Positions 27,077 through 36,257 of a stretch of 64,000 bases of DNA are shown in pieces (within the stretch, counting starts at the first letter, position 1; every line of letters begins with the position of its first letter). Below the pieces are notes generated by a model that saw nothing but the letters and a program-made list of their open reading frames with translations, searched no databases and was not told the DNA's origin. The stretch is from Actinobacteria bacterium 69-20 (GTDB lineage: Bacteria > Actinomycetota > Actinomycetes > Mycobacteriales > Nakamurellaceae). A program made the position numbers and the translations under genes. The stretch covers positions 84,025-148,024 of the forward strand of contig MKSW01000001.1 of assembly GCA_001897425.1 (NCBI GenBank). Direction: 5' to 3'.

Positions 27077-28273
27077 ATGACCGTTCCCATCGACGCGGCC
27101 GCCGCCGTCGGTCCCCCTACTGCCGCGACAGCACCGCCAATGGTGTCGAGCCCGCCTGCGCCCACGCCGGGGCTGCCCACGCAGTTCCTGTGGTGCTGGG
27201 TCCTCGTGCTGTTGATCGCCCCGACCGCGCTGGCGGTCGCGCTGCTGCTCGCCGGCGCGGGCTCCGCAATCGTGTGGATCGGGCTGCCGCTGTGGCTCAT
27301 CGCCGTGGGATACCTGCGGCTGCTCACCCGCGCCTATCGCTCCGTCGCCGGGCGCATCCTCGGCGAACGGTTCACCGCCGACTACCTGCCGATGCCGAGC
27401 GGCAACCTGTTCGTCCGGCTACGCACGGCTATGGTCGACCCGGCCCGCTGGCGCGACGTCGCCTACGCCTTCTTCGCCGTGACACTCGGTGCCTCGCTGT
27501 CGATCTCGGCGCTGGCAACCTTCATCATCTTCCCGATCGGCTACTGGCTCTCGCCGCTGCTGCTGCGGCTGTGGGCCGCCGCGACCCGGGCCATCATCGG
27601 GCCGACCGGTGAGGCCGCGCTGCACCGGCGCATCGGCACCCTGGAGGAGGCCCGCACCGAAACCCTCGACCATTCCGCGGCCGAGTTGCGCCGCATCGAA
27701 CGCGACCTGCACGACGGCGCCCAGGCCCATCTCGTCGCGCTCGGCATGAACCTCGGCATGGCCGAAGAGCTCATGCCGCGCGACCCACAGGCTGCCCGCG
27801 CGCTCATCGCCGACGCCCGCGAGTCCTCCCGCGCCGCACTCGCCGAGCTGCGATCGCTGGTGCGCGGCATCCACCCGCCGGTGCTTGCCGATCGGGGCCT
27901 CGCCGGTGCCGTCCAGGCGCTCGCCTTGGCACAGCCGCACCCGGTCGAGGTCGACGTCCAGCTGCCGGATCGACCACCGGCCCCGCTCGAGTCCGCCATG
28001 TACTTTGCGATCGCCGAGGCGCTCACCAACTCCGCGAAACACGCGTGCGCGCGCGGCGGTTGGGTCTGGGTGCGACACGAGCAGGCGACGCTCACCGCGA
28101 TGGTCGGTGACGACGGCGTCGGTGGTGCCCAGATGGTTCCCGGCGGCGGACTCGCCGGTGTCCAGCGGCGGATGGCCGCATTCGACGGAACGGTGACCGT
28201 GTCCAGCCCGGCCGGCGGCCCGACCATCGTCACGATCGGTGCACCGTGCGCGAGCGGTGGGGCGGGCCGATAG
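27077..28273 (+). CDS. Sensor histidine kinase (HisKA_3 type)
   Basis: A 398-residue membrane kinase. An N-terminal Ala/Pro-rich tail is followed by two pairs of membrane segments (about residues 35-80 and 125-175) of the sensor-domain type seen in actinobacteria. The phosphoacceptor is the histidine of RRIERDLHDGAQAHLVALG, and the ATPase domain has EALTNSAKH and GDDGVGG. It pairs with the regulator at 28324. The start may be GTG 27071, which overlaps the DUF998 stop. Confidence 0.85.
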   Translation: MTVPIDAAAAVGPPTAATAPPMVSSPPAPTPGLPTQFLWCWVLVLLIAPTALAVALLLAGAGSAIVWIGLPLWLIAVGYLRLLTRAYRSVAGRILGERFTADYLPMPSGNLFVRLRTAMVDPARWRDVAYAFFAVTLGASLSISALATFIIFPIGYWLSPLLLRLWAAATRAIIGPTGEAALHRRIGTLEEARTETLDHSAAELRRIERDLHDGAQAHLVALGMNLGMAEELMPRDPQAARALIADARESSRAALAELRSLVRGIHPPVLADRGLAGAVQALALAQPHPVEVDVQLPDRPPAPLESAMYFAIAEALTNSAKHACARGGWVWVRHEQATLTAMVGDDGVGGAQMVPGGGLAGVQRRMAAFDGTVTVSSPAGGPTIVTIGAPCASGGAGR

Positions 28274-28323
28274 CGTTCCAGTGACGCCGCCCGGCGTCCC
28301 GACCGCGATGGGAAGGCCGACAC

Positions 28324-28983
28324 GTGCGCGTCGTACTGGCGGAGGATCTCGCGCTGCTGCGCGACGGGCTCATCCGGTTGCTGCAGGCGCACGGCATGCA
28401 GGTCGTCGAGGCCGTCGACAACGGCCCGGCGCTGCTGCGCGCGCTGACCACCCATCGGCCCGATGTCGCCGTGGTCGACGTGCGCCTGCCGCCGACGTTC
28501 ACCGACGAGGGCCTGCGCGCCGCGCTCGCCGCCCGCGAGCAGATCCCCGGCCTGCCGATCTTGGTGTTGAGTCAATACGTCGAGCAGCTCTACGCGCGTG
28601 AACTGCTCAGCCAGGGCAGCGGCGGCATCGGCTACCTGCTGAAGGATCGCGTCTCGGATGTCGCCCAGTTCATCGAGGCGATCCGACGCGTCGCGACGGG
28701 CGGCACCGCCATGGATCCCGAGGTGATCAGCCAATTGCTCGTCCGGCACCGGGACAGCTCCCCGGTCACCTCGCTCACCCCGCGCGAGAGCGAGGTGCTC
28801 GGCTACATGGCAGAGGGGCTGTCCAACGCCGCGATCGCCGCCGCCATGTTCGTCACCGAGAAGGCAGTCGGCAAGCACATCGGCTCCATTTTCGGCAAGC
28901 TCAACCTCCACCCGCAGGACGACACCAATCGCCGCGTCCTGGCGGTGCTGGCTTTCCTCGACGCCGGTCCGCACCGACCATGA
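28324..28983 (+). CDS. NarL/FixJ-type response regulator
   Basis: A 219-residue regulator. The receiver domain has the acidic pair in LAEDLALLRDG, the phospho-acceptor Asp in VAVVDVRLPP and the Lys in YLLKDRVSDV. The C-terminal LuxR helix-turn-helix is LTPRESEVLGYMAEGLSNAAIAAAMFVTEKAVGKHI. It starts with GTG, 50 bases after the kinase gene, and completes the DUF998-kinase-regulator operon. Confidence 0.9.
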   Translation: MRVVLAEDLALLRDGLIRLLQAHGMQVVEAVDNGPALLRALTTHRPDVAVVDVRLPPTFTDEGLRAALAAREQIPGLPILVLSQYVEQLYARELLSQGSGGIGYLLKDRVSDVAQFIEAIRRVATGGTAMDPEVISQLLVRHRDSSPVTSLTPRESEVLGYMAEGLSNAAIAAAMFVTEKAVGKHIGSIFGKLNLHPQDDTNRRVLAVLAFLDAGPHRP

Positions 28984-29056
28984 CGTAGTGATGGGGGATG
29001 CCCCAGCCCGTCGCACCGCGCCTGCTGCCCGAGTATCGCCGACAGGCGAGGGTTGT

Positions 29057-29148
29057 GCGTAAAAGTCCGAGTGACAAGCGCGTAAAAGTGCTACTGCAAC
29101 CTGCGTAATAGTCGCATTAAGGTCTGTGTAGAAGTGCTACCGTACGTG
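29057..29148 (+). repeat. Four-unit direct repeat with exact 23-bp period
   Basis: The core GCGTAAAAGT recurs at 29057, 29080, 29103 (GCGTAATAGT) and 29126 (GTGTAGAAGT), each exactly 23 bases apart. Two units continue with GCTAC. The last unit ends one base before the GTG of the ATPase gene. Equal spacing of about two helical turns puts all cores on one face of the DNA, which suggests cooperative protein binding, probably autoregulation. Confidence 0.85.
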
Positions 29149-29149
29149 T

Positions 29150-30406
29150 GTGGCGTATATCGAGCGGATGGGCGACGGCCTGCTCAGCGCACTGCTCGGC
29201 GAGTTCCCCGCCGTCCTCGTGGTCGGGCCGCGTGCGTGCGGCAAGACCACCACCGCTCTGCGTCATGCGCGGTCCGTGATCCGACTGGACCGCGAATCCG
29301 AAGCAGTCGCGGTGCGGGCCGATCCGGACGGAGCGCTGGACATGCCCAGACCACTGCTGATCGATGAGTGGCAACTGGCCCCAGCCGTCCTGGGCGCTGT
29401 GAAGCGTGTGGTCGACGACCGTCCCGGGCCGGGGGCGTTCGTGATCACTGGTTCCGTGCGAACGGACATGACGGCGCAGGGCTGGCCGCTGACGGGGCGT
29501 GCTCTGCGACTCGTCATGTATGGGCTCACCGAACGTGAGATCGAGGGGCACGCCGCCGCGACTTCCATCATTGACCGCATTGGCGCTATTGGTGTCGATG
29601 CTCTGACGGCACCGACGGTCGCGCTCACTTTGGACGGCTATCTGCAGCGGGCAGTCCGTGGCGGTTTCCCGGATGCTGTCATTGCGTCATCCGAAACCAT
29701 GCGGCGGCGCTGGCTCACCGCGTACGTGGAGCAACTGCTGCGGCGCGATGTCGATATGGCGGACCCTGGCCGCGACCCTGTGCGGCTCGACCGATATCTG
29801 CGGGCCATCTGCGCCAACAGCGCCGGCGTGGTGGCGGATAGCGCCATCCTTGAGAGCGCCGGGATCAATCGTGAGACTGCGTCGAGCTACGGGCGGTTGC
29901 TCACCAATCTCTTCGCTATCGAGGAGGTCCCGGCATGGTGGACGAATCGCCTCAAGCGACTGGTGCAGCTTCGGAAGCGCTACGTGGTCGACACGGGCGT
30001 GCTTGCCGCGGTGCTGGGCGTCACGGCGAGATCGATTCGGGCACATGGCGATCTTCTCGGCCGTGTGCTGGACACGTTCGTCATGGCGCAACTTCGAGCC
30101 GAGGCTGCGGTCAGTGAGGCGCAGCCAGGGCTCTTCCACCTGCGTACCCAGGAGGGGCGACATGAGATCGACATCCTGCTGGAATTCGGCGGTGGCGAGG
30201 TGTTCGGCATCGAGGTCAAGGCATCCGGCGCTCCTGGACGTCGCGACGCCGTCCACCTCGAGTGGCTGCGTGACCAGTTGGGCAGCGCCTTCATCGGCGG
30301 TGTGGTGTTGCACACGGGGCCGCGGCTCTACCCGCTGGCGGATCGCATTGTTGCGGCACCGATGTCCAGCTTGTGGTCCACCCCGCGGGACCCGGCGGTT
30401 GGTTAG
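29150..30406 (+). CDS. AAA_14/DUF4143 ATPase
   Basis: A 418-residue protein. The N-terminal AAA_14 domain has Walker A GPRACGKTTT (about residues 27-36), Walker B LLIDEWQ and sensor VITGS. The C-terminal DUF4143 region has an endonuclease-like core (HEIDILLEFGGGEVFGIEVKAS) resembling the PD-(D/E)XK metal-site pattern. Such proteins are abundant, often mobile or associated with accessory DNA, and poorly understood. The start is GTG 29150, directly behind the 23-bp repeats; ATG 29168 is an alternative that would place the last repeat about 20 bases upstream. Confidence 0.8.
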   Translation: MAYIERMGDGLLSALLGEFPAVLVVGPRACGKTTTALRHARSVIRLDRESEAVAVRADPDGALDMPRPLLIDEWQLAPAVLGAVKRVVDDRPGPGAFVITGSVRTDMTAQGWPLTGRALRLVMYGLTEREIEGHAAATSIIDRIGAIGVDALTAPTVALTLDGYLQRAVRGGFPDAVIASSETMRRRWLTAYVEQLLRRDVDMADPGRDPVRLDRYLRAICANSAGVVADSAILESAGINRETASSYGRLLTNLFAIEEVPAWWTNRLKRLVQLRKRYVVDTGVLAAVLGVTARSIRAHGDLLGRVLDTFVMAQLRAEAAVSEAQPGLFHLRTQEGRHEIDILLEFGGGEVFGIEVKASGAPGRRDAVHLEWLRDQLGSAFIGGVVLHTGPRLYPLADRIVAAPMSSLWSTPRDPAVG

Positions 30407-30467
30407 CTCCCGCGGCGAGCGGCTTACCTTCCCTGTTCGGGACGGTCGCCGGCAACCTCGGCACCGG

Positions 30468-30486
30468 AGTACCGCGGAACGGTACT
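30468..30486 (+). promoter_or_regulatory. Palindrome upstream of alr
   Basis: AGTACCG-CGGAA-CGGTACT, perfect 7-base arms, 44 bases before the alr start. It is a candidate operator for the operon, possibly for the regulator encoded at 34348. That link is inferred. Confidence 0.45.
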
Positions 30487-30529
30487 TGCGACCGATGCCG
30501 TAGGGCCCGTCCTGGACCATCCTCGAGGC

Positions 30530-31819
30530 ATGTCCTTGTTGTTGCCGGACCGTCTCGCCCACCGCGGCCAGCCGCGGACCGACGGCGCGCCGTCGACAGC
30601 GTCGGCGCGCACCGACCAGCCCGGCCCCCGCGTCGATGCGGCCGTTCCCGCGCATGACGGCCGCCGCGCCGCGCCGATGCTCTCTATCGACCTGGATGCG
30701 GTGACGGCGAACGTCCGAACCATCAGGGCGCGCACCCGCGCGGAGGTGATGGCGGTGGTGAAGGCCGACGGGTTCGGTCACGGCATGACGGCGGTCGCGG
30801 TGGCGGCCATCGCGGGCGGGGCGACGCGCTTCGGCGTGACGAGCATCGCCGAGGCCTTGGAATTGCGCCGCGCCGGCTTCACGCAGCGCGTCCTGAGCTG
30901 GCTCAATCCGGTAGACGCCGATATGGCGCAGGCCATGGCGGCGCAGATCGAACTTGCCGTACCCGGCGTGGAGCATCTGACGGCGATCAGCCAGGCAGCG
31001 CGCGCCTTCGACACCGGGCTCACCCTGGTCACGGGTCGGGCCCCGGCCAGAATCCACCTGCAGTTGGACACGGGAATGGCTCGCGACGGGGCCGCCCCGG
31101 ACGCGTGGCCGGAGCTGTGCCGTGCCGCCCGCCTCGCCGAGATCGACGGCGCCGTCGACGTTGTCGGCGTGATGGGCCATCTGCCATGCGCTGCGATACC
31201 GGGCCACCCGGCCAACGAACGCGGCAAGCGCCTCTTCGACTGGGCTATCGGCGTCGCGCGGGACGCCGGCCTGTCACCCACCGACCGGCACCTGGCCGCC
31301 ACGGCCGCGACCCTCACCGACCTGGCCAGCCATCACACCCTGTGCCGTATCGGGGCCGGACTGGTCGGTATCGACGAGTCGGGCACGACCCGCCTGCGTC
31401 ATGCCCTCACGCTGGCCGCGCCGCTGGTGTCCGTACGCGCCGTCGCCGAAGGTACGGGGGTCGGTTACGGGCACGCCTGGACCACGCCGGCCGCGACCCG
31501 CCTCGGCCTGATCCCGCTCGGTTATGCCGACGGTCTCCCACGCGCCGCGAGCGGCCGCGCCGAGGTCCTGGTTGCGGGGGTCCGGCGGCCGCTGGTCGGC
31601 CGGATCTCGATGGACTCCGCCGTGGTGGACCTCGGGTCGGACACGGCAGCCGGCACGGCCGAGATCGGCGACGTTGTCACGGTTTTCGGGACCGGAACGG
31701 GCGCGCGCGGCGATGCGCCGACCACCGCCGACTGGGCCCGATGGGCCGACACCCTGGAACACGAGATCGTCACCGGGCTCGGTCCGCGCATCGCTCGACG
31801 GGTAGGAAGACCGGAATGA
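30530..31819 (+). CDS. alr: Alanine racemase
   Basis: A 429-residue PLP enzyme that interconverts L- and D-alanine. The PLP lysine lies in AVVKADGFGHG (Lys78 in this numbering), the catalytic tyrosine in GVGYGHAW, and the C-terminal blocks are LIPLGYADGLPR and GRISMDSAVVDL. The first 50 residues before SIDLDAV are longer than usual, so ATG 30677 is a possible alternative start. I kept 30530 because GAGG precedes it. Its TGA overlaps the ddl ATG. The pair supplies the D-Ala-D-Ala dipeptide of peptidoglycan. Confidence 0.9.
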   Translation: MSLLLPDRLAHRGQPRTDGAPSTASARTDQPGPRVDAAVPAHDGRRAAPMLSIDLDAVTANVRTIRARTRAEVMAVVKADGFGHGMTAVAVAAIAGGATRFGVTSIAEALELRRAGFTQRVLSWLNPVDADMAQAMAAQIELAVPGVEHLTAISQAARAFDTGLTLVTGRAPARIHLQLDTGMARDGAAPDAWPELCRAARLAEIDGAVDVVGVMGHLPCAAIPGHPANERGKRLFDWAIGVARDAGLSPTDRHLAATAATLTDLASHHTLCRIGAGLVGIDESGTTRLRHALTLAAPLVSVRAVAEGTGVGYGHAWTTPAATRLGLIPLGYADGLPRAASGRAEVLVAGVRRPLVGRISMDSAVVDLGSDTAAGTAEIGDVVTVFGTGTGARGDAPTTADWARWADTLEHEIVTGLGPRIARRVGRPE

Positions 31820-32970
31820 CCGGCACGCACCAGGTCTCGGGCAGGGCGTCGGCGGTGCGCAACGGCGATGCGGGCCGCGTGTCGGCCGGCGGGCCGCGAG
31901 AGGCCGGGTCTGCCGGGCACGGGACGCTGACCGTCGCCGTCATCGGCGGTGGCCAGAGCCCCGAACATGACGTCTCGCTGGCGTCGGCGGCAGCGATCGG
32001 ACAGGCATTGGCAGAGGCCGGTCACCGCGTCATCCCGATGACGATTGCCCGGGATGCGACATGGCGTTTCAGTGGCGAGACGGTGTCCCCATGGGCGGCC
32101 ATCGACGAGCTCCGGCGGTGCGATCTCGTCTTCCCGGCGCTGCACGGTAGGCGTGGTGAGGATGGTTCCATTGCCGCGTTCTGTCGCATTGCCGGCGTTC
32201 CGTTCGTCGGCTCCGGCGTCGCCGCGGGTGCCGCCGGCATGGACAAGTGGTTGACGAAGCTGGTCGCAGAGTCCGTCGGGATCCGGACGGCACGCAGCGT
32301 GCTGCTGCACCGAAACGATCAGGGCGACGTCGGCGGCACGGTCCCCGGCCCGCGAAGCGTCGCGCTGCCCGGACCCGGACTGCCCGTTGTCGTCAAACCG
32401 GCGTCCGCGGGCTCCAGTTACGGCGTCTCGCTGGTCCGCCGGCCCGACGAGTTGGCGCCCGCCATGTCGCGGGCATTCGCGTTCGATCGGCGCGTGCTGG
32501 TGGAGGAGTACGTCGTCGGTCGCGAAATCGATATCGCCGTACTCGGCATGCGCGACGGATCTCGTGACACCGCACCGGCTTTGGAAATCCTGCCAACCGA
32601 GGCCGGCGTCTTCGACCTGGCCACCAAGTATGACGGCACGGCCCGGTTCGTGGTGCCGGCCCCGCTCGGTGAGGCGCAGCGCGCGAGTCTCCGATCGGCG
32701 GCGATCGCCCTGTTCGATGCGCTGGGCTGTTCCGGCGTCGTCCGCGTGGATTTCTTCCTCACCTCGCACGGGCTCGTCCTGAACGAGGTCAACACGATGC
32801 CGGGGTTCACCGAGCATTCGCAGGTGCCACGCATGTTCGCCGCCGCGGGGATCTCGTATCGGGACCTGGTGGACCTGATGGCTCGGGACGCCCTCGACCG
32901 CTCGACGATGACGGCGCGGCGGACATGTTTCGATGGAGCGATGGCGGCGATGGCCGGCGACTCCACGTGA
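31816..32970 (+). CDS. ddl: D-alanine--D-alanine ligase
   Basis: A 384-residue ATP-grasp ligase. Seen are GGGQSPEHDVSLAS, LHGRRGEDGSIAAF...GVPFVGSGV, MDKWLTK, the ATP-binding VVKPASAGSSYGVSLV and the metal-site NEVNTMPGFTEHSQ. The omega loop keeps the Lys-Tyr pair (ATKYDG), the residues found in D-Ala-D-Ala ligases and not the histidine of VanA-type D-lactate ligases. So ordinary D-Ala-D-Ala specificity is predicted. The N-terminal 35 residues are a Gly/Arg-rich extension. It overlaps alr by four bases. Confidence 0.9.
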   Translation: MTGTHQVSGRASAVRNGDAGRVSAGGPREAGSAGHGTLTVAVIGGGQSPEHDVSLASAAAIGQALAEAGHRVIPMTIARDATWRFSGETVSPWAAIDELRRCDLVFPALHGRRGEDGSIAAFCRIAGVPFVGSGVAAGAAGMDKWLTKLVAESVGIRTARSVLLHRNDQGDVGGTVPGPRSVALPGPGLPVVVKPASAGSSYGVSLVRRPDELAPAMSRAFAFDRRVLVEEYVVGREIDIAVLGMRDGSRDTAPALEILPTEAGVFDLATKYDGTARFVVPAPLGEAQRASLRSAAIALFDALGCSGVVRVDFFLTSHGLVLNEVNTMPGFTEHSQVPRMFAAAGISYRDLVDLMARDALDRSTMTARRTCFDGAMAAMAGDST

Positions 32971-32986
32971 ACCGGGCGGGTGTGGC

Positions 32987-34351
32987 GTGACGGTGCAGCA
33001 GCGTTGGTGGGTGTACGGCGGTGCGGGCGTGGTGGCGGCGCTCTTCGCCGCCGTCGATCTGAGCCGCGGGTCGATGTCGGCGTCGGGAGCCGCGACGGCC
33101 GTGCTGTTCGCGCTTCTCGTCGGTGGCGGGATCGCCACGATGCGAATGATGCCCGCGGTGGCACTCGCCGCCGCTTGGGCTGCCGGGTTGGTGCAGATCT
33201 TCGGAGACGTTCCGCTCACGGTTGCGGAGGTGCCGCTGCTGGCCGTCATGTTCTGCGCGGCGAGGTGGGGGAGTCTGGGTACGGTGATCGCCGCCGCGGC
33301 CGCGATACCGGCGGCTCCCGTTGCCGTGTTGCTCGCCGGGATGATGGGCATCTACCGCTTCTACCGCTTCGGTTTCGCCGAGGTGCTGTCCGGCGGCTGG
33401 GGCCGTTCCGACGTTGCTCTGGTCGCCTTCGCCGGGCTGGTCCTCCCGTGGCTGCTGGGCCTGACGATGCGGTTCGTGGACCGTGCGCAGGGCGCGAGAC
33501 GGTTGCAGGAGTCCGCCGAGGCCGAGGCGGCGTTGGCTCACGAGCAGACGATCACCGCCCAGGAGCGGGCCGCGCAGGCCGAGGAACTGGCCGCGCAGGC
33601 ACAGGAGTTGACGGCACAGGCGCACGAGATAGCTCGGTTGCGCGAGGAACAGAACCGGCTGACCCGCGATGTGCACGACGTGGTCGGGCACTCACTCACC
33701 GTCATCCTTGCGCAGGCCGAGTCGGCACAGTTCCGCGGCCATGACGATGTCGCGGCGCTGCAGGAGACGATGCGCACTATTGCCGCCTCGGCGCGACTGT
33801 CGCTCCAGGACGTCCGCGGGGTCCTGTCGCCGGGCTCGCCGCGACGGACCTCTGCGCGGTTGGAGGCGATTCTCGCGAGCGTGGCCGAAATGAACGGCCG
33901 TGAAACGGATATCGCCCGCGTTGGTGTAGCACGCCCCCTCCCGCCAGAGCTCGACGAGGTCGCCTGCCGGGTGCTGCAGGAGATGCTGACGAACGCGCTC
34001 AAACACGGTGATCCGGCGGAGCGGCTGCACGTGGAGCTCGCCTGGCCGGACGAGCACGGACTGGCGGACTCGCTGCGCATCGAGGTGGTCAACGCGACCG
34101 AATCGGTGGCCGAGACGGCGGGGCAACGCGCCGAATCGACGCTGGATCACGATGAGCCGGGCGGGCTAGGGTCCGGAATCGAGGGAATGCGGCGACGGCT
34201 CGCGTCGGTCGGCGGTCGGCTCGACGTGCGGCGGCGTGACTCCGGTGACGGATCGACCTTCACCGCTACCGCATGGGTCCCCGTTCGCGACGTCGGCGGG
34301 CGAGGGGCCGACCGGATCCAGGAGGAGCACGGCGGAGAATCGCGCCCATGA
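32987..34351 (+). CDS. Sensor histidine kinase of the alr-ddl operon
   Basis: A 454-residue membrane kinase, start GTG 32987 and only 16 bases after ddl. About five or six N-terminal membrane segments (residues 5-160) are followed by a Gln/Ala/Glu-rich coiled coil with heptad-like repeats (AQAEELAAQAQELTAQAHEIARL, about 190-215). The HisKA_3 phosphoacceptor is in RDVHDVVGHSLTVI, followed by an ATPase domain (QEMLTNALKHG). Being coupled to alr and ddl, it may sense cell-wall stress or a peptidoglycan precursor. Confidence 0.85.
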   Translation: MTVQQRWWVYGGAGVVAALFAAVDLSRGSMSASGAATAVLFALLVGGGIATMRMMPAVALAAAWAAGLVQIFGDVPLTVAEVPLLAVMFCAARWGSLGTVIAAAAAIPAAPVAVLLAGMMGIYRFYRFGFAEVLSGGWGRSDVALVAFAGLVLPWLLGLTMRFVDRAQGARRLQESAEAEAALAHEQTITAQERAAQAEELAAQAQELTAQAHEIARLREEQNRLTRDVHDVVGHSLTVILAQAESAQFRGHDDVAALQETMRTIAASARLSLQDVRGVLSPGSPRRTSARLEAILASVAEMNGRETDIARVGVARPLPPELDEVACRVLQEMLTNALKHGDPAERLHVELAWPDEHGLADSLRIEVVNATESVAETAGQRAESTLDHDEPGGLGSGIEGMRRRLASVGGRLDVRRRDSGDGSTFTATAWVPVRDVGGRGADRIQEEHGGESRP

Positions 34352-35040
34352 CGTCATACCCGGATGGCGACCCAGCGGGACCGGAGATCACCGTCCTGCT
34401 CGTGGACGATCAGGATCTCTTTCGCGAGGGTGTGCGCGTGATCGTGGATGCGCAGCCGGGGATGCGGGTGGTCGGTGACGCCGCGAACGGCCTGGACGCC
34501 GTGACCCTCGTCGACGAGTTGGCGCCGGACGTCGTGCTGATGGACATCCGCATGCCGGAGATGGATGGGGTTGAGGCGACGCGGCAGATCTTCCAGCCGC
34601 ATCGCGTCGCCGCGCGGGAGAAACCGGTGCGGGTCGTCATGCTCACCACCTTCAACCTGGATGATCGAGCCGCCGAGGCGATCCGCTGCGGGGCCAGCGG
34701 GTTCCTGCTCAAGGACGTGACCCCGGCGCAGCTTGCCGACGCCATCCGCACCACCTATCAGGGCAACGCAGTTCTCTCGCCGGAGAACCTCATTGACCTG
34801 CTGGATCATCGCTTCCAGCCGAAACCGGATGTGCCGCAAAGCTATTCGACGCTTACCGACAAGGAGCGTGAGGTGTTCGCCGCGGCGGCCGAGGGGCTGT
34901 CGAACACGGAGATCGCGAGCCGAGTATTCCTCAGCGAATCGACCGTCAAGACGCACGTGAGCGCGATCCTGCGCAAGCTGGACCTGCGCGACCGGGTCCA
35001 GATCGTCGTGTTCGCGCGGGACCACCAGCTCGTCGGCTAG
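34348..35040 (+). CDS. NarL-type response regulator of the alr-ddl operon
   Basis: A 230-residue regulator. The receiver has [14 protein letters not shown], the phospho-acceptor in [13 protein letters not shown] and the Lys in [10 protein letters not shown]. The LuxR helix-turn-helix is [39 protein letters not shown] 34348 overlaps the kinase stop (ATGA). Its TAG stop shares a CTAG with the convergent prfB stop. A partial match (14/19) to the dispersed 19-bp motif overlaps its first codons. Confidence 0.9.
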   Translation: MTSYPDGDPAGPEITVLLVDDQDLFREGVRVIVDAQPGMRVVGDAANGLDAVTLVDELAPDVVLMDIRMPEMDGVEATRQIFQPHRVAAREKPVRVVMLTTFNLDDRAAEAIRCGASGFLLKDVTPAQLADAIRTTYQGNAVLSPENLIDLLDHRFQPKPDVPQSYSTLTDKEREVFAAAAEGLSNTEIASRVFLSESTVKTHVSAILRKLDLRDRVQIVVFARDHQLVG

Positions 35041-36143
35041 TTCGCGCGGTTCTCCTGGGAGCGTCGCCAGCGGATGCCGGCTTCGAGGAAGCCGTCGAGG
35101 TCGCCGTCGAACACGGCGGAGGGGTTGCCGACCTCGTAGTTGGTGCGCAGGTCCTTGACCATCTGGTAGGGGTGCAGCACGTAGGAGCGCATCTGGTTGC
35201 CCCACGAGTTGCCGCCGTCGCCCTTGAGCGCATCGATCGCGGCCTGCTCGTCCAGGCGGCGCTTCTCCAACAGTTTGGCCTGAAGCACTGTCATCGCGGA
35301 GGCGCGGTTCTGCAGCTGGGAGCGTTCGTTCTGGCAGGAGACGACGATGCCGGTGGGTAGGTGGGTGATGCGCACCGCCGAGTCGGTGGTGTTCACGCCC
35401 TGCCCGCCGGGGCCTGATGAGCGGTACACGTCGATCCGCAGCTCCTTCTCGTCGATGTCGACGTGATCGGCCTGGTCGACGACCGGCACCACCTCGACGC
35501 CGGCGAACGAGGTCTGCCGCCGGCCCTGGTTGTCGAACGGCGAGATGCGCACCAGCCGGTGCGTGCCCTGTTCGACCGAGAGCGTGCCGTACGCGAACGG
35601 CGCCTTCACCTGGAACGTCGCGGACTTCAGCCCCGCTTCCTCGGCGTAGGACGTGTCGTACACCTCGGTCGGATAGCCGTGCCGCTCCGCCCAGCGCAGA
35701 TACATGCGCATCAGCATCTCGGCGAAATCGGCGGCATCGACGCCGCCCGCCTCCGAGCGGATCGTGACTAGCGCCTCGCGTTCGTCGTACGGTCCGGAAA
35801 GCAGCGTGCGAACCTCCATGGCCTCGATATCGCGTGCGAGCGAGGACATCTCACTGCGAGCCTCGTCGAGCGTGCCCGGGTCCTCCTCGCCCAGCTCGAA
35901 GAGCACCTCCACGTCGTCGAGACGGCGGCGCAGTTCCTCGACCCGCGCGAGGTCCGCCTGGGCGTGGGAGAGCTGGCTCGTCACCGCCTGGGCGTTCTCC
36001 TGGTCGTTCCACAGGTCGGGGACGGCGGCCTGCTGCGCGAGATCCGCGATGGTGGCCTTCAACCGGTCGACATCGACGACAGCCTCGATGGAGCCCATCG
36101 TGATCTGCAGTTCCTTGAGAGCGGCGGCGTCGTCGAGATTCAC
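35037..36143 (-). CDS. prfB: Peptide chain release factor 2
   Basis: A 368-residue RF2. It has the stop-codon reading motif SPF ([11 protein letters not shown]) and the catalytic GGQ ([20 protein letters not shown]). The N-terminal coiled-coil domain is complete. The gene reads in one frame from ATG to TAG, so the programmed +1 frameshift found in many bacterial prfB genes is absent. It is convergent with the regulator gene, with the two stop codons overlapping. Confidence 0.97.
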   Translation of the reverse strand: MNLDDAAALKELQITMGSIEAVVDVDRLKATIADLAQQAAVPDLWNDQENAQAVTSQLSHAQADLARVEELRRRLDDVEVLFELGEEDPGTLDEARSEMSSLARDIEAMEVRTLLSGPYDEREALVTIRSEAGGVDAADFAEMLMRMYLRWAERHGYPTEVYDTSYAEEAGLKSATFQVKAPFAYGTLSVEQGTHRLVRISPFDNQGRRQTSFAGVEVVPVVDQADHVDIDEKELRIDVYRSSGPGGQGVNTTDSAVRITHLPTGIVVSCQNERSQLQNRASAMTVLQAKLLEKRRLDEQAAIDALKGDGGNSWGNQMRSYVLHPYQMVKDLRTNYEVGNPSAVFDGDLDGFLEAGIRWRRSQENRAN

Positions 36144-36193
36144 AACTGACCAGCCTACGCGAACGGGCGCTGTGGTCCGGTGCTGGCGAGGTC

Positions 36194-36212
36194 GCGAACA
36201 GCGTCATACCCG
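36194..36212 (+). repeat. 19-bp dispersed motif, reference copy (19/19)
   Basis: GCGAACAGCGTCATACCCG, used here as the reference. Intergenic, between divergent prfB and the DHA2 exporter gene, 46 bases before the latter's start. Confidence 0.8.
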
Positions 36213-36257
36213 GTCGGCACGATGGATGTCGGAGCCTTGTAGAAGAATCGACTGGTG

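Noticed and set aside
29057..29148. A CRISPR array
   Set aside because: The repeat core is only about 10 bases, the period is 23 bases and no cas genes are nearby. It fits protein-binding iterons better.
30530..32970. A vancomycin-resistance (van) gene cluster
   Set aside because: No vanH, vanX or vanY gene is present and the ligase omega loop has the Lys-Tyr pair of D-Ala-D-Ala ligases.
35037..36143. Programmed frameshift in prfB
   Set aside because: The reading frame is continuous from start to stop with no in-frame TGA near codon 25.
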